Part shown: in pieces, positions 18,357 to 26,392 of the stretch | Layout of the letters: each line of letters begins with the position of its first letter | Position numbering within the stretch: position 1 is the first letter of the stretch | Assembly (NCBI RefSeq): GCF_001698205.1 | Contig: NZ_CP016591.1 | Coordinates: 496,001 to 560,000, forward strand | Length of the DNA: 64,000 nucleotides | Direction: 5' to 3' | DNA from: Tsuneonella dongtanensis | GTDB lineage: Bacteria > Pseudomonadota > Alphaproteobacteria > Sphingomonadales > Sphingomonadaceae | Notes under the pieces: model-generated | Seen by the model: the letters and a program-made list of their open reading frames with translations, nothing else | Databases searched by the model: none | What the model was told of the DNA's origin: nothing | Translations under genes and position numbers: made by a program

Positions 18357-18932
18357 GTGCCGATGGATATTCGCGTTTCGGGCCACCAGGTCGATACGGG
18401 GGCTGCCCTGCAGGAACATGTGAACGAACGCCTCAACGGCATCGTCGACAAGTATTTCAGCCGCGCACTTTCGAGCCACGTGACATTCGGGAAGGCCCCC
18501 GCGGGCGCCTTTAGCTGCGATATCGTCACACACGTCATGCAAGGCCTGATCCTGAAAGCCCACGGCGTCGCGCAGGACGCACATCAGGCGCTCGACCAGG
18601 CGGCCGAGAAGATCGACAAGCAGTTGAGGCGCTACAAGCGGCGGATCAAGGACCGCCACGAACAGGCCGACCACGCGGCGCGCGAGGAGACTGCTGCCTA
18701 TACGATCATCGCCGCTCCCGACGCCGATGCCGAGGAAGTCGAGATCGCCGATGCGCCGATGATCATCGCCGAAACGACCGCCGACATTCCCGAAACGAGC
18801 GTGGCCGACGCGGTCATGATGCTCGACCTGCGCGATACCAATGCGATGTTTTTCAAAAACGCTGGAACGGGGCGACACAATATGGTCTATCGCCGCCGCG
18901 ACGGATCGATCGGTTGGGTCGAACCGCGCTGA
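18357..18932 (+). CDS. hpf: Ribosome hibernation-promoting factor, long form
   Basis: A 191-residue long-form HPF. The N-terminal domain (MDIRVSGHQVDTGAALQEHV, ending RYKRRIKDRH) binds the 30S decoding region. An acidic linker (DADAEEVEIADAP) is followed by the C-terminal dimerisation domain (AMFFKNAGTGRHNMVYRRRDGSIG), which pairs 70S ribosomes into 100S dimers in resting cells. AGGAG precedes a GTG at 18357; the ATG at 18363 is an alternative start. It is followed by ptsN, as in many Gram-negative bacteria. Confidence 0.95.
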   Translation: MPMDIRVSGHQVDTGAALQEHVNERLNGIVDKYFSRALSSHVTFGKAPAGAFSCDIVTHVMQGLILKAHGVAQDAHQALDQAAEKIDKQLRRYKRRIKDRHEQADHAAREETAAYTIIAAPDADAEEVEIADAPMIIAETTADIPETSVADAVMMLDLRDTNAMFFKNAGTGRHNMVYRRRDGSIGWVEPR

Positions 18933-19017
18933 GACCGACGCGCGAGCGCGCACCGTCCAGCCAGCAATGCCCAGTGTCCGCCGGCAAAGTCCGGCCCTTA
19001 CGTCCGATTGTCTGCCA

Positions 19018-19479
19018 ATGAACGTCATCTTCAAGCTGCTGCCGGAAGCCGTGTGGATCGATTCCCCGGCCGACAAGCCTGCGATCCTGGGGGCGCTCGC
19101 GACGCGCTTCGCCAAGGTCTATTCGCTCGACCGCGACCAGGTGCTGGAAGGGCTGGAAGAGCGGGAGGCGCTCGGCAGCACCGGGTTCGGCCGCGGCGTG
19201 GCCTTGCCGCACGCCCGTCTCGACGGGTTGAACCGGCCGGTCGCGGCGCTGCTCAAGCTGGGCAAGCCGGTCGATTTCGGCGCCGCGGACCGGATGCCGG
19301 TCGATCTGGCGATCGGCCTGCTGTCACCGATCAACGCCGGTGCCACCCACCTGCATGCGCTCGCCGCGCTGTCGCGACTGGTACGCGACGAGGACATGCA
19401 CCGTGCGCTGGTCGAAGCGACCGACACGGAAACGCTCTACGCCGTGCTGACCAACGCTTCGGATCGTGACGCTGCCTGA
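19018..19479 (+). CDS. ptsN: Nitrogen-type phosphotransferase EIIA protein PtsN
   Basis: A 153-residue EIIA domain. The phosphorylated His is His65 in GVALPHARLDG, followed by the expected LLKLGKPVDFGA and the LHALAALSRLVRD helix. EIIA-Ntr is a regulatory, non-transporting PTS protein that senses phosphoenolpyruvate and nitrogen status and affects potassium and stress responses. No other PTS gene is in the window. The start at 19018 (MNVIFKLLPE) has a poor ribosome-binding site. It is overlapped by the thioesterase start. Confidence 0.93.
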   Translation: MNVIFKLLPEAVWIDSPADKPAILGALATRFAKVYSLDRDQVLEGLEEREALGSTGFGRGVALPHARLDGLNRPVAALLKLGKPVDFGAADRMPVDLAIGLLSPINAGATHLHALAALSRLVRDEDMHRALVEATDTETLYAVLTNASDRDAA

Positions 19480-19948
19480 ATCGAGCGAGGGGCGGAACGC
19501 CAGCGGGGCGGGCCTGCACCACCGTGCGCTGGAGCGGCTATACGACGCGGCTCCGGTCAACACCTTGTTCAATTCGCGTCTGGAGATCGTCTCCGAGGGG
19601 CGCTCGCGCCTCGTGTTCACGGTCGACCGGACGGTCTATCATGCTGCCGGGGCCGCGCACGGAACGATCTATTTCAAGATGCTCGACGATGCGGCGTTCT
19701 ACGCGGCCAATACCTTGGTCACTGACCGTTTTCTCCTGACCACTTCCTTCAACCTGCACTTCACCAAGCCGGTGCGCGAGGGCGAAGTCGTGGCCGAAGG
19801 GCGTTGGGTCAGCGGGCGCCGGCGCGTGCTGGTGGCAGAATCGCGCCTCGTCGATTCGGAGGGTGAGGAGATCGGACGCGGCACAGGCACGTTCATGCGA
19901 TCGCGCATCCCGCTCTCGAGCCTGCCCGGCTACGCCGCGGCGCCCTGA
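19466..19948 (+). CDS. PaaI/hotdog-fold thioesterase
   Basis: A 160-residue hotdog-fold protein. RTVYHAAGAAHGTIYFKMLDDAAF carries the HGG-like helix of PaaI-type thioesterases with its acidic residue, and TTSFNLHFTKPVREGEVVAEG is the following strand pattern. It probably hydrolyses an acyl-CoA, substrate unknown. It starts with GTG at 19466, overlapping the ptsN 3' end by 14 bases in another frame. It is followed by a DUF1491 gene, suggesting one operon from hpf onward. Confidence 0.85.
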   Translation: MTLPESSEGRNASGAGLHHRALERLYDAAPVNTLFNSRLEIVSEGRSRLVFTVDRTVYHAAGAAHGTIYFKMLDDAAFYAANTLVTDRFLLTTSFNLHFTKPVREGEVVAEGRWVSGRRRVLVAESRLVDSEGEEIGRGTGTFMRSRIPLSSLPGYAAAP

Positions 19949-19955
19949 TCGCTCC

Positions 19956-20291
19956 ATGGACGATCGACTTCCCGCGCATCTCGAAGCGGCCGGCATCCGC
20001 AGGCTCGCGGAATCGATGGGCGGGTTCGCCACGATCCTGTCTCGCGGAGAGCGGGATGCCGGCACGATAGGGATCGTAATTATCGGTCGCGGTGAACCGG
20101 CGCGGCTTTACGAACGTATGCCTCAACTGGACGGGAACCGCCCTTTCGTGTGCACCGCCGAAGAGGACGCTGAAAACAAAGAAGAATTTTCAGCGATTCT
20201 CGAGCGTCGTCGCCAGCGCGACCCGGATTTATGGTTAATCGAGGCAGATGTCCCGGAAAGGGAACGGTTCGTCGCAGGATTGCCCGGCTGA
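19956..20291 (+). CDS. DUF1491 family protein
   Basis: A 111-residue protein matching the alphaproteobacterial DUF1491 pattern: LPAHLEAAGIRRLAESMGGFATILSRGERDAG near the start and DLWLIEADVPERERFVAGLP at the end. The usual DUF1491 proteins are short, cytoplasmic and of unknown function. The start at 19956 lies eight bases after the thioesterase stop, so it is likely co-transcribed with it. Confidence 0.85.
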   Translation: MDDRLPAHLEAAGIRRLAESMGGFATILSRGERDAGTIGIVIIGRGEPARLYERMPQLDGNRPFVCTAEEDAENKEEFSAILERRRQRDPDLWLIEADVPERERFVAGLPG

Positions 20292-20491
20292 TTTGACTTC
20301 GCAGGTGCAGCAATTATTGGGCCGCCCACCTTCTACGGGCGCAGGCGGCTCGGTCGACATGGGGTCGGCCGGTCAGCGCGCAGACGGGGAACGGCCGGCA
20401 GGCTGACATCGGACCCGACCATTACCGCAACGAACGCGGATGGGTCCCTACCTGCGACGGAGCGCGTTCACCGCCTTGACCGACGGGATCA

Positions 20492-21142
20492 ATGCAGTTT
20501 CATCGCTCGACCATCGCGGCGCTCGCCGCGACTGTGGTTCTTACCCTGTTTACCGCCGACGGATCCGGCGCCAACGCTGACAGCAGCGAGATCCTCCGCA
20601 CCGAAGCGCAGGCTTCGCCTTCGACTAGTGAGCTCACGGACGAAACGGTCCCGGCTCAATTCGTTTCCGAAGAAGTGGTTCAGCCCCTTCCCGCGACCAA
20701 AGAGGCCGACGAGGCCTCGCGCGCAGACTCGCTCCACGAACTCGTCTCGACCATGCCGCGCCCTGCCGCGCTCTCGCGCGAAATGGAATGCCTTGCCGGT
20801 GCGATCTACTTCGAATCGCGCGGCGAGCCGCTCGCGGGCCAGCTGGCCGTGGGCCAGGTCGTCGTGAACCGCGCCGCTTCGGGCAAGTTTCCCTCGGACT
20901 ATTGCGGGGTCGTCTACCAGAAGTCGCAGTTCTCGTTCGTTCGTGGCGGCAAGATGCCACGGATCGACCGTAACTCCGCCGCCTGGGGCCGCGCTACGGT
21001 AGTCGCCAAGATCGCGCACGAGGGCCTGTGGGACAGCGAAGTCCGCGATGCGCTGTTCTTTCACGCGAACTACGTGAAGCCGAGATGGAGCCGCACGAAA
21101 GTCGCCCGCGCGACCATCGACAGCCATATCTTCTATCGGTGA
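20492..21142 (+). CDS. Exported cell-wall hydrolase (SleB-type)
   Basis: A 216-residue protein with a signal peptide (FHRSTIAALAATVVLTLFTA). A roughly 80-residue low-complexity spacer follows, then a hydrolase domain starting AALSREMECLAGAIYFESRGEPLAGQLAVGQVV. The Glu in YFESRGE is the expected catalytic acid of SleB-type peptidoglycan lytic enzymes, and RWSRTKVARATIDSHIFYR closes the fold. Related proteins cleave peptidoglycan in the cell wall of growing cells. It is preceded by about 200 bases with no gene, probably holding its promoter. Confidence 0.88.
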   Translation: MQFHRSTIAALAATVVLTLFTADGSGANADSSEILRTEAQASPSTSELTDETVPAQFVSEEVVQPLPATKEADEASRADSLHELVSTMPRPAALSREMECLAGAIYFESRGEPLAGQLAVGQVVVNRAASGKFPSDYCGVVYQKSQFSFVRGGKMPRIDRNSAAWGRATVVAKIAHEGLWDSEVRDALFFHANYVKPRWSRTKVARATIDSHIFYR

Positions 21143-21160
21143 TTGGGGGTGGCGGGGCGT

Positions 21161-21934
21161 TCAGTCCCGCACTTCGACCCAGACTGGCGCGTGATCGCTC
21201 GCTTTCTCGCGGCCGCGGTATTCCTTGTCGACGCCCGCAGCCACCATCCGGTCGGCCAGCTCGGGTGACAGCAGCAGGTGGTCGATTCGAAAGCCGTGGT
21301 CGCGCTGCCATGCGCCCGCCTGGTAATCCCAGTAGGTCCACACGCCCCCACGCGGATTCAGCGTATCGATGGCGTCGGTCCACCCGTCGCCCAGCAGGCG
21401 GGCATAGGCATCGCGCGATTCCGGCTGCATGAGCGCATCCGAAGCCATCGCCGTGGGCGACCACACGTCCTTGTCCTCGGGGATGACGTTGAAGTCGCCG
21501 ACCACCGCGACCGGCACCTCGAGCGCCCACAGCTCGCGCATGCGCGCACGCAGGCGTTCCATCCAGGCGAGCTTGTAGTCGAATTTCGGCCCCGGCACCG
21601 GGTTGCCGTTGGGCAGGTAGATGCACGCTATCCGAACGCCGTTGACCTCGGCTTCGAGGTAGCGGGCATGTTCGTCCTCCGGGTCCCCCGGTAGAGTGCG
21701 CTGGGTTTCTATCGGCTTCGTGCCGTCGGCCAGGATGGCGACGCCGTTGAAGCTTTTCTGGCCGTGCCAGATCGCCTGGTATCCGATCTTCTCGAATTCC
21801 TCGAACGGGAAGCCCTCGTCCTGGCTCTTGATCTCCTGCAGGCAGGCGACCGTCGGGCGGGTCTCGGACAGCCACTCGAGCAGCCGCGGCAGGCGCGCTT
21901 TCACGCCATTGATGTTGAAGGATGCGATGCGCAT
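21161..21934 (-). CDS. xth: Exodeoxyribonuclease III / AP endonuclease
   Basis: A 257-residue endonuclease/exonuclease/phosphatase-fold enzyme. Motifs in order: RIASFNINGVKARLPRL (catalytic Asn), CLQEIKSQD (Glu), VVGDFNVIPEDKDVW (Asp and Asn), and SDHAPV at the C-terminus (Asp-His pair). It cleaves abasic sites and resects 3' ends in base-excision repair. I take the start at 21934 (MRIASFN). The gene ends 18 bases from the cell-wall hydrolase gene, tail-to-tail, and lies 10 bases downstream of erpA. Confidence 0.96.
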   Translation of the reverse strand: MRIASFNINGVKARLPRLLEWLSETRPTVACLQEIKSQDEGFPFEEFEKIGYQAIWHGQKSFNGVAILADGTKPIETQRTLPGDPEDEHARYLEAEVNGVRIACIYLPNGNPVPGPKFDYKLAWMERLRARMRELWALEVPVAVVGDFNVIPEDKDVWSPTAMASDALMQPESRDAYARLLGDGWTDAIDTLNPRGGVWTYWDYQAGAWQRDHGFRIDHLLLSPELADRMVAAGVDKEYRGREKASDHAPVWVEVRD

Positions 21935-21944
21935 CCGGCAGGTT

Positions 21945-22274
21945 CTAGATGCCGAAGCTGGAACCGCAACCGCAACCGGCGGCAGCCTGCGGATTGTCGA
22001 CCTTGAAGGCGGCTCCGCCAAGCGATTCGACGAAATCGACCGTGCTGCCGGCAATGAGGTCGAGGCTGACCGGGTCGACCACGAGCTTCACGCCGTCGGT
22101 CTCGCTCACCGAGTCGTCGCCATCGGGCGCGTCGGCGAGATCGAACTTGTACTGGAAGCCGGAGCAGCCGCCGCCCTCGACCGAAAGGCGCAGGATCGCC
22201 GGCTTCGCCTGGCGCGCGGCGATCGCTGCGATGCGCTTCGCGGCGTTCGAAGTCAGGGTGAGCGGCTCGGCCAT
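21945..22274 (-). CDS. erpA: Iron-sulfur cluster insertion protein ErpA (A-type carrier)
   Basis: A 109-residue A-type iron-sulfur carrier. The three conserved Cys are Cys37 in EGGGCSGFQY and Cys101 and Cys103 in the C-terminal GCGCGSSF. It takes an assembled cluster and delivers it to client proteins. A second A-type protein is encoded at 51285 in the suf operon, so this is likely the client-transfer member. It may share transcription with xth (10-base gap). Confidence 0.92.
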   Translation of the reverse strand: MAEPLTLTSNAAKRIAAIAARQAKPAILRLSVEGGGCSGFQYKFDLADAPDGDDSVSETDGVKLVVDPVSLDLIAGSTVDFVESLGGAAFKVDNPQAAAGCGCGSSFGI

Positions 22275-22314
22275 GCGGCCGATGTAGGGAGTGGGCGGCC
22301 TTCGCTCAAGCGCT

Positions 22315-22746
22315 TCAGGCGCTCTGGATGTAGCTCCTCATCGCCTCGGCTTCCTGCGCCAGGCTGTCCACCTGCGTTTTCACGAGGTCGCCGATGGAAA
22401 CGAAACCACACATCGCGCCGTCCTTGACGACGGGAAGATGGCGGATGCGGCGCCGTGTCATCAGTTCGAGCGCCTCGTCGACCTTGGCGCTCGGATCGAC
22501 GGTGATCGGCGGCGCGGTCATCACTTCGCCGACCTTCTTTGACAGGCTCGCTTCGCCTTCCGCCTCGAGGCAGTAGATCACGTCGCGTTCGGAAAAGATG
22601 CCGGCCACCGCTCCGCCCTGCATCACCGGCAGGGCGCCTATCCGTCGCTGGGCAAGGATCGACAGCGCCTCGCGCATCGACATGTCGACGTCGCAGGTGA
22701 TCACGTCGCTGCTCGCGCGGCCGCTGAGCAAACGGGCGATGTCCAT
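22315..22746 (-). CDS. CBS domain-containing protein
   Basis: A 143-residue protein built from two CBS modules: residues 14-70 (DVDMSMREALSILAQRRIGALPVMQGGAVAGIFSERD-type) and 77-136 (ITVDPSAKVDEALELMTRRRIRHLPV). CBS pairs bind adenosine nucleotides and act as energy or redox sensors. No effector domain is fused, so it probably acts on a partner. It is divergent from the small membrane gene at 22858. Confidence 0.88.
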   Translation of the reverse strand: MDIARLLSGRASSDVITCDVDMSMREALSILAQRRIGALPVMQGGAVAGIFSERDVIYCLEAEGEASLSKKVGEVMTAPPITVDPSAKVDEALELMTRRRIRHLPVVKDGAMCGFVSIGDLVKTQVDSLAQEAEAMRSYIQSA

Positions 22747-22857
22747 TGGACTCTCCCTTCTTTTTGTTCCCTTGTGTGGTCAGAATGCCATGAAACCGCG
22801 GCGAAGGCCAGCTTGCCCCCATTGCCAGCGCAGCCGCGCGCGCCCAGATAGCCCCAC

Positions 22858-23145
22858 ATGACCAAACCATCGCCGCTCGACGATCCTGACAGCGCCGCAT
22901 TCGCCTGGGGTCGCTGGAAGCGTCTGATGCGACTGATGGGCGCGGTGACCGCCGCGACGGTGGCGATGCTGTTGTTCTACCTGTGGTATTCGGGCACCGC
23001 GATGTCGATCCACTTCTACATCGCCACCGGGCTCGGCGTTTCCGCCGCGATGATGTTGATGGGCGCGCTGATGGGCTTGGTATTCATGTCGAACGGAACG
23101 GGCCACGACGATTCGGTGGCCGATCCGATGGGCGACCGCGACTAA
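22858..23145 (+). CDS. Small membrane protein of unknown function
   Basis: A 95-residue protein with two predicted transmembrane helices: [19 protein letters not shown] and the Gly/Ala/Met-rich [18 protein letters not shown]. The N-terminus is short and polar; the C-terminus is acidic. It is a conserved-looking inner-membrane protein but has no motif I recognise. Its last four bases overlap the convergent ferredoxin gene. Confidence 0.72.
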   Translation: MTKPSPLDDPDSAAFAWGRWKRLMRLMGAVTAATVAMLLFYLWYSGTAMSIHFYIATGLGVSAAMMLMGALMGLVFMSNGTGHDDSVADPMGDRD

Positions 23146-23504
23146 AGTTCGCGCAGGCGCAAGTCCTCGACCGGCACGCCGCCGATCAGGTGTTCCTGGA
23201 TGATTCGCTCGAGCGCGGCCTCGTTGCACGAATGGTACCAGACCCGGTCCGGCCAGACGACCGCGACCGGTCCTGCCTCGCAGACCTGCAGGCAGTCGGC
23301 CTTGGCGCGCTGAACCGTGCGTCCGACCAGCCCCAGTTCCTTCAGCCTGCGCTTGAGGAACTTCCACGCGCGCTCCCCCTCCTCGCGCGAACAGCACTTC
23401 TGCTTTTCCGACATGGCGCAGAGGAAGATCTGCCGCTCGACCCGCTCGCCGCCGATCTTGGCGAGTGCCGCGCGTGCTTTCGCGATGTCCGGCTCGGGCG
23501 TCAT
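23142..23504 (-). CDS. Thioredoxin-like [2Fe-2S] ferredoxin
   Basis: A 120-residue protein with a thioredoxin-like ferredoxin Cys pattern: Cys29 in [15 protein letters not shown] (Cys37/38), then Cys71 and Cys75 in [19 protein letters not shown]. This is the layout of shethna/NuoE-like [2Fe-2S] ferredoxins. An electron-transfer role is likely; its partner is unknown. I use the ATG at 23504 (MTPEPD) because it overlaps the stop of a tiny upstream ORF in an ATGA; a TTG start at 23513 is possible. It follows popZ on the same strand. Confidence 0.82.
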   Translation of the reverse strand: MTPEPDIAKARAALAKIGGERVERQIFLCAMSEKQKCCSREEGERAWKFLKRRLKELGLVGRTVQRAKADCLQVCEAGPVAVVWPDRVWYHSCNEAALERIIQEHLIGGVPVEDLRLREL

Positions 23505-23581
23505 TGGGCGCAATTCGGGCGGCGCGCGAACAGGTCGGACACGGTAGCGGCGGTCCAGGCGATCCCGATTTTCAGTTCCAT
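23501..23581 (-). CDS. Possible 26-residue small ORF before the ferredoxin gene
   Basis: An ATG at 23581 opens a 26-codon frame ([20 protein letters not shown] onward) whose TGA overlaps the ferredoxin ATG as ATGA. About 21 of 26 codons end in G or C, as in real genes here. I see no good ribosome-binding site, and the same frame, read backwards, meets the popZ stop codon. It could be a leader peptide or chance. Confidence 0.3.
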   Translation of the reverse strand: MELKIGIAWTAATVSDLFARRPNCAQ

Positions 23582-23620
23582 CGCCGCGGGACTAGCCCGA
23601 AGGCCGCGCAGGGGAAAGGG

Positions 23621-24118
23621 TCAGCCCCGCTTGCCGGCGATCCGGGCGATTTCCTGCTGCACCATCCGCTCGACCATCGCGGGTAGGTTCTTGTCGAGCC
23701 ATTCGGCCAGCATCGGACGCAGCAGCTCTCGCGTCAGTCCCTCCAGCGAGGTCTCGCCGGAGCGGACGATCTGCGGCGGGACGCCGGGCTCGGCGAGCAT
23801 CGCGAGCGCCGCCAGGTTCTCCCGCATCGCGTCACGCGCGGCGTCGGTCAGCAGCGGAGCGTCGTCTCCGGCATCGTCGTCCTCGGCCGTGTCGTCGTCG
23901 AATTCGGCGAACTCGGGCGCCTGCTCCACGAAATCGGCCGCGGCAAGGTCGAGCACCTCGTCGGCCTCGTCGTCGTCGGCCGGCTCGGGCAGGGTATCCA
24001 TACCGGCGGTCTCGCGCCGGCGGCGCGTGTCGATCGCGGTCGCGCGGTTATCGCGCGCGATGACTTTCTTGATCGATTCGAGAATTTCCTCGACCGAAGC
24101 CTCGCCTTCGTGGCGCAT
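23621..24118 (-). CDS. popZ: Pole-organising protein PopZ (DUF2497)
   Basis: A 165-residue DUF2497/PopZ-type protein. The N-terminal helix (EASVEEILESIKKVIARD) is followed by a long acidic disordered region (DDDEADEVLDLAAADFVE, DDDTAEDDDAGDD) and the conserved C-terminal helices LTRELLRPMLAEWLDKNLPAMVERMVQQEIARI used for oligomerisation. In Caulobacter PopZ forms a polar matrix that anchors ParB-parS. I take the start at 24118 (MRHEGEAS, with GGGGG upstream). The role here is inferred from the family; parAB and parS are in the same window. Confidence 0.85.
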   Translation of the reverse strand: MRHEGEASVEEILESIKKVIARDNRATAIDTRRRRETAGMDTLPEPADDDEADEVLDLAAADFVEQAPEFAEFDDDTAEDDDAGDDAPLLTDAARDAMRENLAALAMLAEPGVPPQIVRSGETSLEGLTRELLRPMLAEWLDKNLPAMVERMVQQEIARIAGKRG

Positions 24119-24183
24119 GCGACTGGACCCCCCTTCAACCCTTCGACGATGGGGCGCCGGCATCGACCGGCGCCGAATCATCG

Positions 24184-25635
24184 TTAACGCGGAATCTCCG
24201 CTGTCGGTGCCGGGATGTCAACGGTCCGTGTCGACTGGACGACGGGGTCGGGATCGCGCGACCAGTCGTTCCACTTGCCCTTCACGCGCTCATAGTTGGT
24301 CACCGGGTCGTAGAGGACGCCGTCGTCGCCCAGCCCCAGGTCGCGCGCCTCGGCCTTGCCCATGGCAGCGAGCAGGCTGAAACCCGCGACGTAGGCATTG
24401 CGCCGCGCGCTGACGAGCTGGGACTTAGCGAGTACGAGTTCCTGCTCGGCATTGAGGATGTCGAGGATCGTGCGATTGCCGACCGTGTTCTCGGCGCGGA
24501 CGCCTTCGAGGCTGAGTTCCGCGGCATCGACCGCCGACTGGGTGCTGGCGATGATCTGCGTGGCGGCCTGCCAGCTCGACCAGGCGGAGCGGACCTGCGC
24601 GATCACTTCGCGCTCGGCCGCGATCACGTTCTCGAGCGCGGCGGCGGACCGGGCCTGCGCCTGCCGCTGGAGCGCCGCAGGGCGCCCGCCCTGGAAGATC
24701 GGGATCGAGACACTCACCCCCGCCTGGGCCGCGGTCGAGGTCTGCGGGATATTCGCCCCCGGCTGCGGGCTCGAGATGGTGCCGAGGAAATTGTTGTAAT
24801 CGCCTCCGGTGAAGATCGACACCCGCGGAAGGCGGCCCGACCCTGCGACGTCGATGTCGTAGCGTGAGGCTTCGGCCCGCTCGCGAGCGGCGATAAGGTC
24901 GGGATTGTCGTCGAGGGCGACAGCGACGGCGTCCTCCGCGCTTGCGGGCAGCCCCGGCAGCGGCGGCGGCGGCTGCAGGTCGTCGGGCGCCATGCCGGTC
25001 AGCTGGATGTAGGCCTCGCGCGCTGCGATGAGGTTCGCCTCGGCGCTGCGCAGGTCGCCCTGGGCGAGAGCCAGCCGCGATTGCGATTGCGCGACGTCGG
25101 TGCGGGTGAGGTCGCCGATCTCGAACCTGTCGGACGTCGCCTCGGCATTGACCGTCAGGACTTCGACCTGGTTCGCGTTCAGCCCGACCAGCGCCTCGCC
25201 GCGGATCACGTCCATGTAAGCGGCGACGACCTGCGCGAAGATGGCCGATTCGGTGCCGCGCAGGTCGGCCTGGCCCGCCTCGACACGGTTCTCCGCCGCC
25301 TTGACCGCGTTCTTGACCGCTCCACCAGAATAGATCGGAACGCCCAAGTCCACGCCCGCGGAAATCTGCCTCTCTGGCGCCGTGAAGCTGCTCGAGCTCT
25401 GCTTGACGAACTCGATGTACTGCGCGCTTCCGGTCACGCTCGGGCGGCCGGCCGATTTCTCGATCGGCACGCTTTCATCGGTGGCGCGCTGCTGTGCGCG
25501 TGCGGCCTGGAGAGTCGGGTTCGTGCGATAGGCGCCGTTGAGGGCGTCGCGCAGCGTATCGGCGTGCGCCGGCGCAGCCGGAAGGACCAGCAGCGCGCTG
25601 CCCAGCAGCAGGGATGCGCGGCCCTTGGCAATCAT
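24184..25635 (-). CDS. TolC family outer-membrane channel protein
   Basis: A 483-residue outer-membrane efflux protein. A signal peptide (LLLGSALLVLPAAPAHA) is followed by two OEP repeats with typical alpha-helical and beta segments, e.g. DALNGAYRTNPTLQAARAQQ, TDVAQSQSRLALAQGDLRSAE and NTVGNRTILDILNAEQELV. TolC proteins form trimeric exit ducts for type I secretion and tripartite efflux pumps; no inner-membrane partner is adjacent. I take the ATG at 25635 with GGAG upstream; a GTG at 25650 is possible. It is coupled to the upstream pcm-like gene by a two-base gap. Confidence 0.92.
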   Translation of the reverse strand: MIAKGRASLLLGSALLVLPAAPAHADTLRDALNGAYRTNPTLQAARAQQRATDESVPIEKSAGRPSVTGSAQYIEFVKQSSSSFTAPERQISAGVDLGVPIYSGGAVKNAVKAAENRVEAGQADLRGTESAIFAQVVAAYMDVIRGEALVGLNANQVEVLTVNAEATSDRFEIGDLTRTDVAQSQSRLALAQGDLRSAEANLIAAREAYIQLTGMAPDDLQPPPPLPGLPASAEDAVAVALDDNPDLIAARERAEASRYDIDVAGSGRLPRVSIFTGGDYNNFLGTISSPQPGANIPQTSTAAQAGVSVSIPIFQGGRPAALQRQAQARSAAALENVIAAEREVIAQVRSAWSSWQAATQIIASTQSAVDAAELSLEGVRAENTVGNRTILDILNAEQELVLAKSQLVSARRNAYVAGFSLLAAMGKAEARDLGLGDDGVLYDPVTNYERVKGKWNDWSRDPDPVVQSTRTVDIPAPTAEIPR

Positions 25636-25637
25636 GG

Positions 25638-26231
25638 TCAGAAGCTCCACGCCTTTGCGGTGTCGAACGCCGACAGGCGCGGGATGCCGATTTCGGTCAG
25701 GGGCAGCAGCGCAACGCGCCCCGCCGCTTTGCGACCGATCGCCAGCCGCGTCACTCCACCTTCGACAAGGCCGGTCACGACGCGTGCGTCGTCGGCCAGG
25801 CGTTTCGCCAGACCGTCAGGCAGCGCTTCGATGGCGCCGTCGATCATGAGGAGCGTGAAATCGCCCTTCTTGCCGCCCTTGACCGCATCGTCGGCGGAAA
25901 TGGTCGAGACCGATCCGGCCAGTCCCTCGAGCAGTGCCGGCAGGTAGCCGATGCCGCCGTCGACCACCAGCACGCGGTCTTCCGGGGTCGGCCGGGCTTC
26001 GGCGAGCATGCGCGCATGGACCAGCGGGGCCGGCAGCATCGCGCCGTCGCCAAGCGGGACCGCACGGTCGATGTAGGCCGCACTGCGGGCGGCGCCCGGC
26101 ACGAAATCCTCGCGCGCGACGGCGTTCATCCGGGCGAGCACCCACGGTTCGTTGACGCCGCTGGTACGCAGCTGGCTGTCGATCATGGCCCGGCGCGCGG
26201 CAGCGAAATCGATGGTGGGGGCGGCAGTCAT
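25638..26231 (-). CDS. Protein-L-isoaspartate methyltransferase-like protein (degenerate)
   Basis: A 197-residue Pcm-like protein. The N-terminus (FAAARRAMIDSQLRTSGVNEPWVLARMNAVAREDFVPG) and GDGAMLPAPLVHARMLAEA match the family. The SAM-binding loop, normally of the E-x-G-x-G-x-G type, reads VVDGGIGYLPALLEG, and the usual Ser60-containing S-x-P motif is weak. The chain is slightly short. This looks like a divergent family member that may have lost or changed activity. It is encoded two bases upstream of the tolC-like gene. The start at 26231 (MTAAPTIDF) is my choice. Confidence 0.75.
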   Translation of the reverse strand: MTAAPTIDFAAARRAMIDSQLRTSGVNEPWVLARMNAVAREDFVPGAARSAAYIDRAVPLGDGAMLPAPLVHARMLAEARPTPEDRVLVVDGGIGYLPALLEGLAGSVSTISADDAVKGGKKGDFTLLMIDGAIEALPDGLAKRLADDARVVTGLVEGGVTRLAIGRKAAGRVALLPLTEIGIPRLSAFDTAKAWSF

Positions 26232-26392
26232 CTTCACGTTACCTGTATTAGCAACATAACACAGCGGGTCAATGCCCTGCTGAGGCGCCCGGGTCTTTGG
26301 CGCAATCGCGGCGGTACGCCAAGCGCTTTGACGCCTAGGCACCGCAAAGCCTATCGCCCATGGGCGATTCGATCAGGAGGAGTGAGCATCCG

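Noticed and set aside
22983-24380. A 465-codon plus-strand frame across the ferredoxin and popZ genes
   Set aside because: Antisense shadow of two genes with recognisable motifs.
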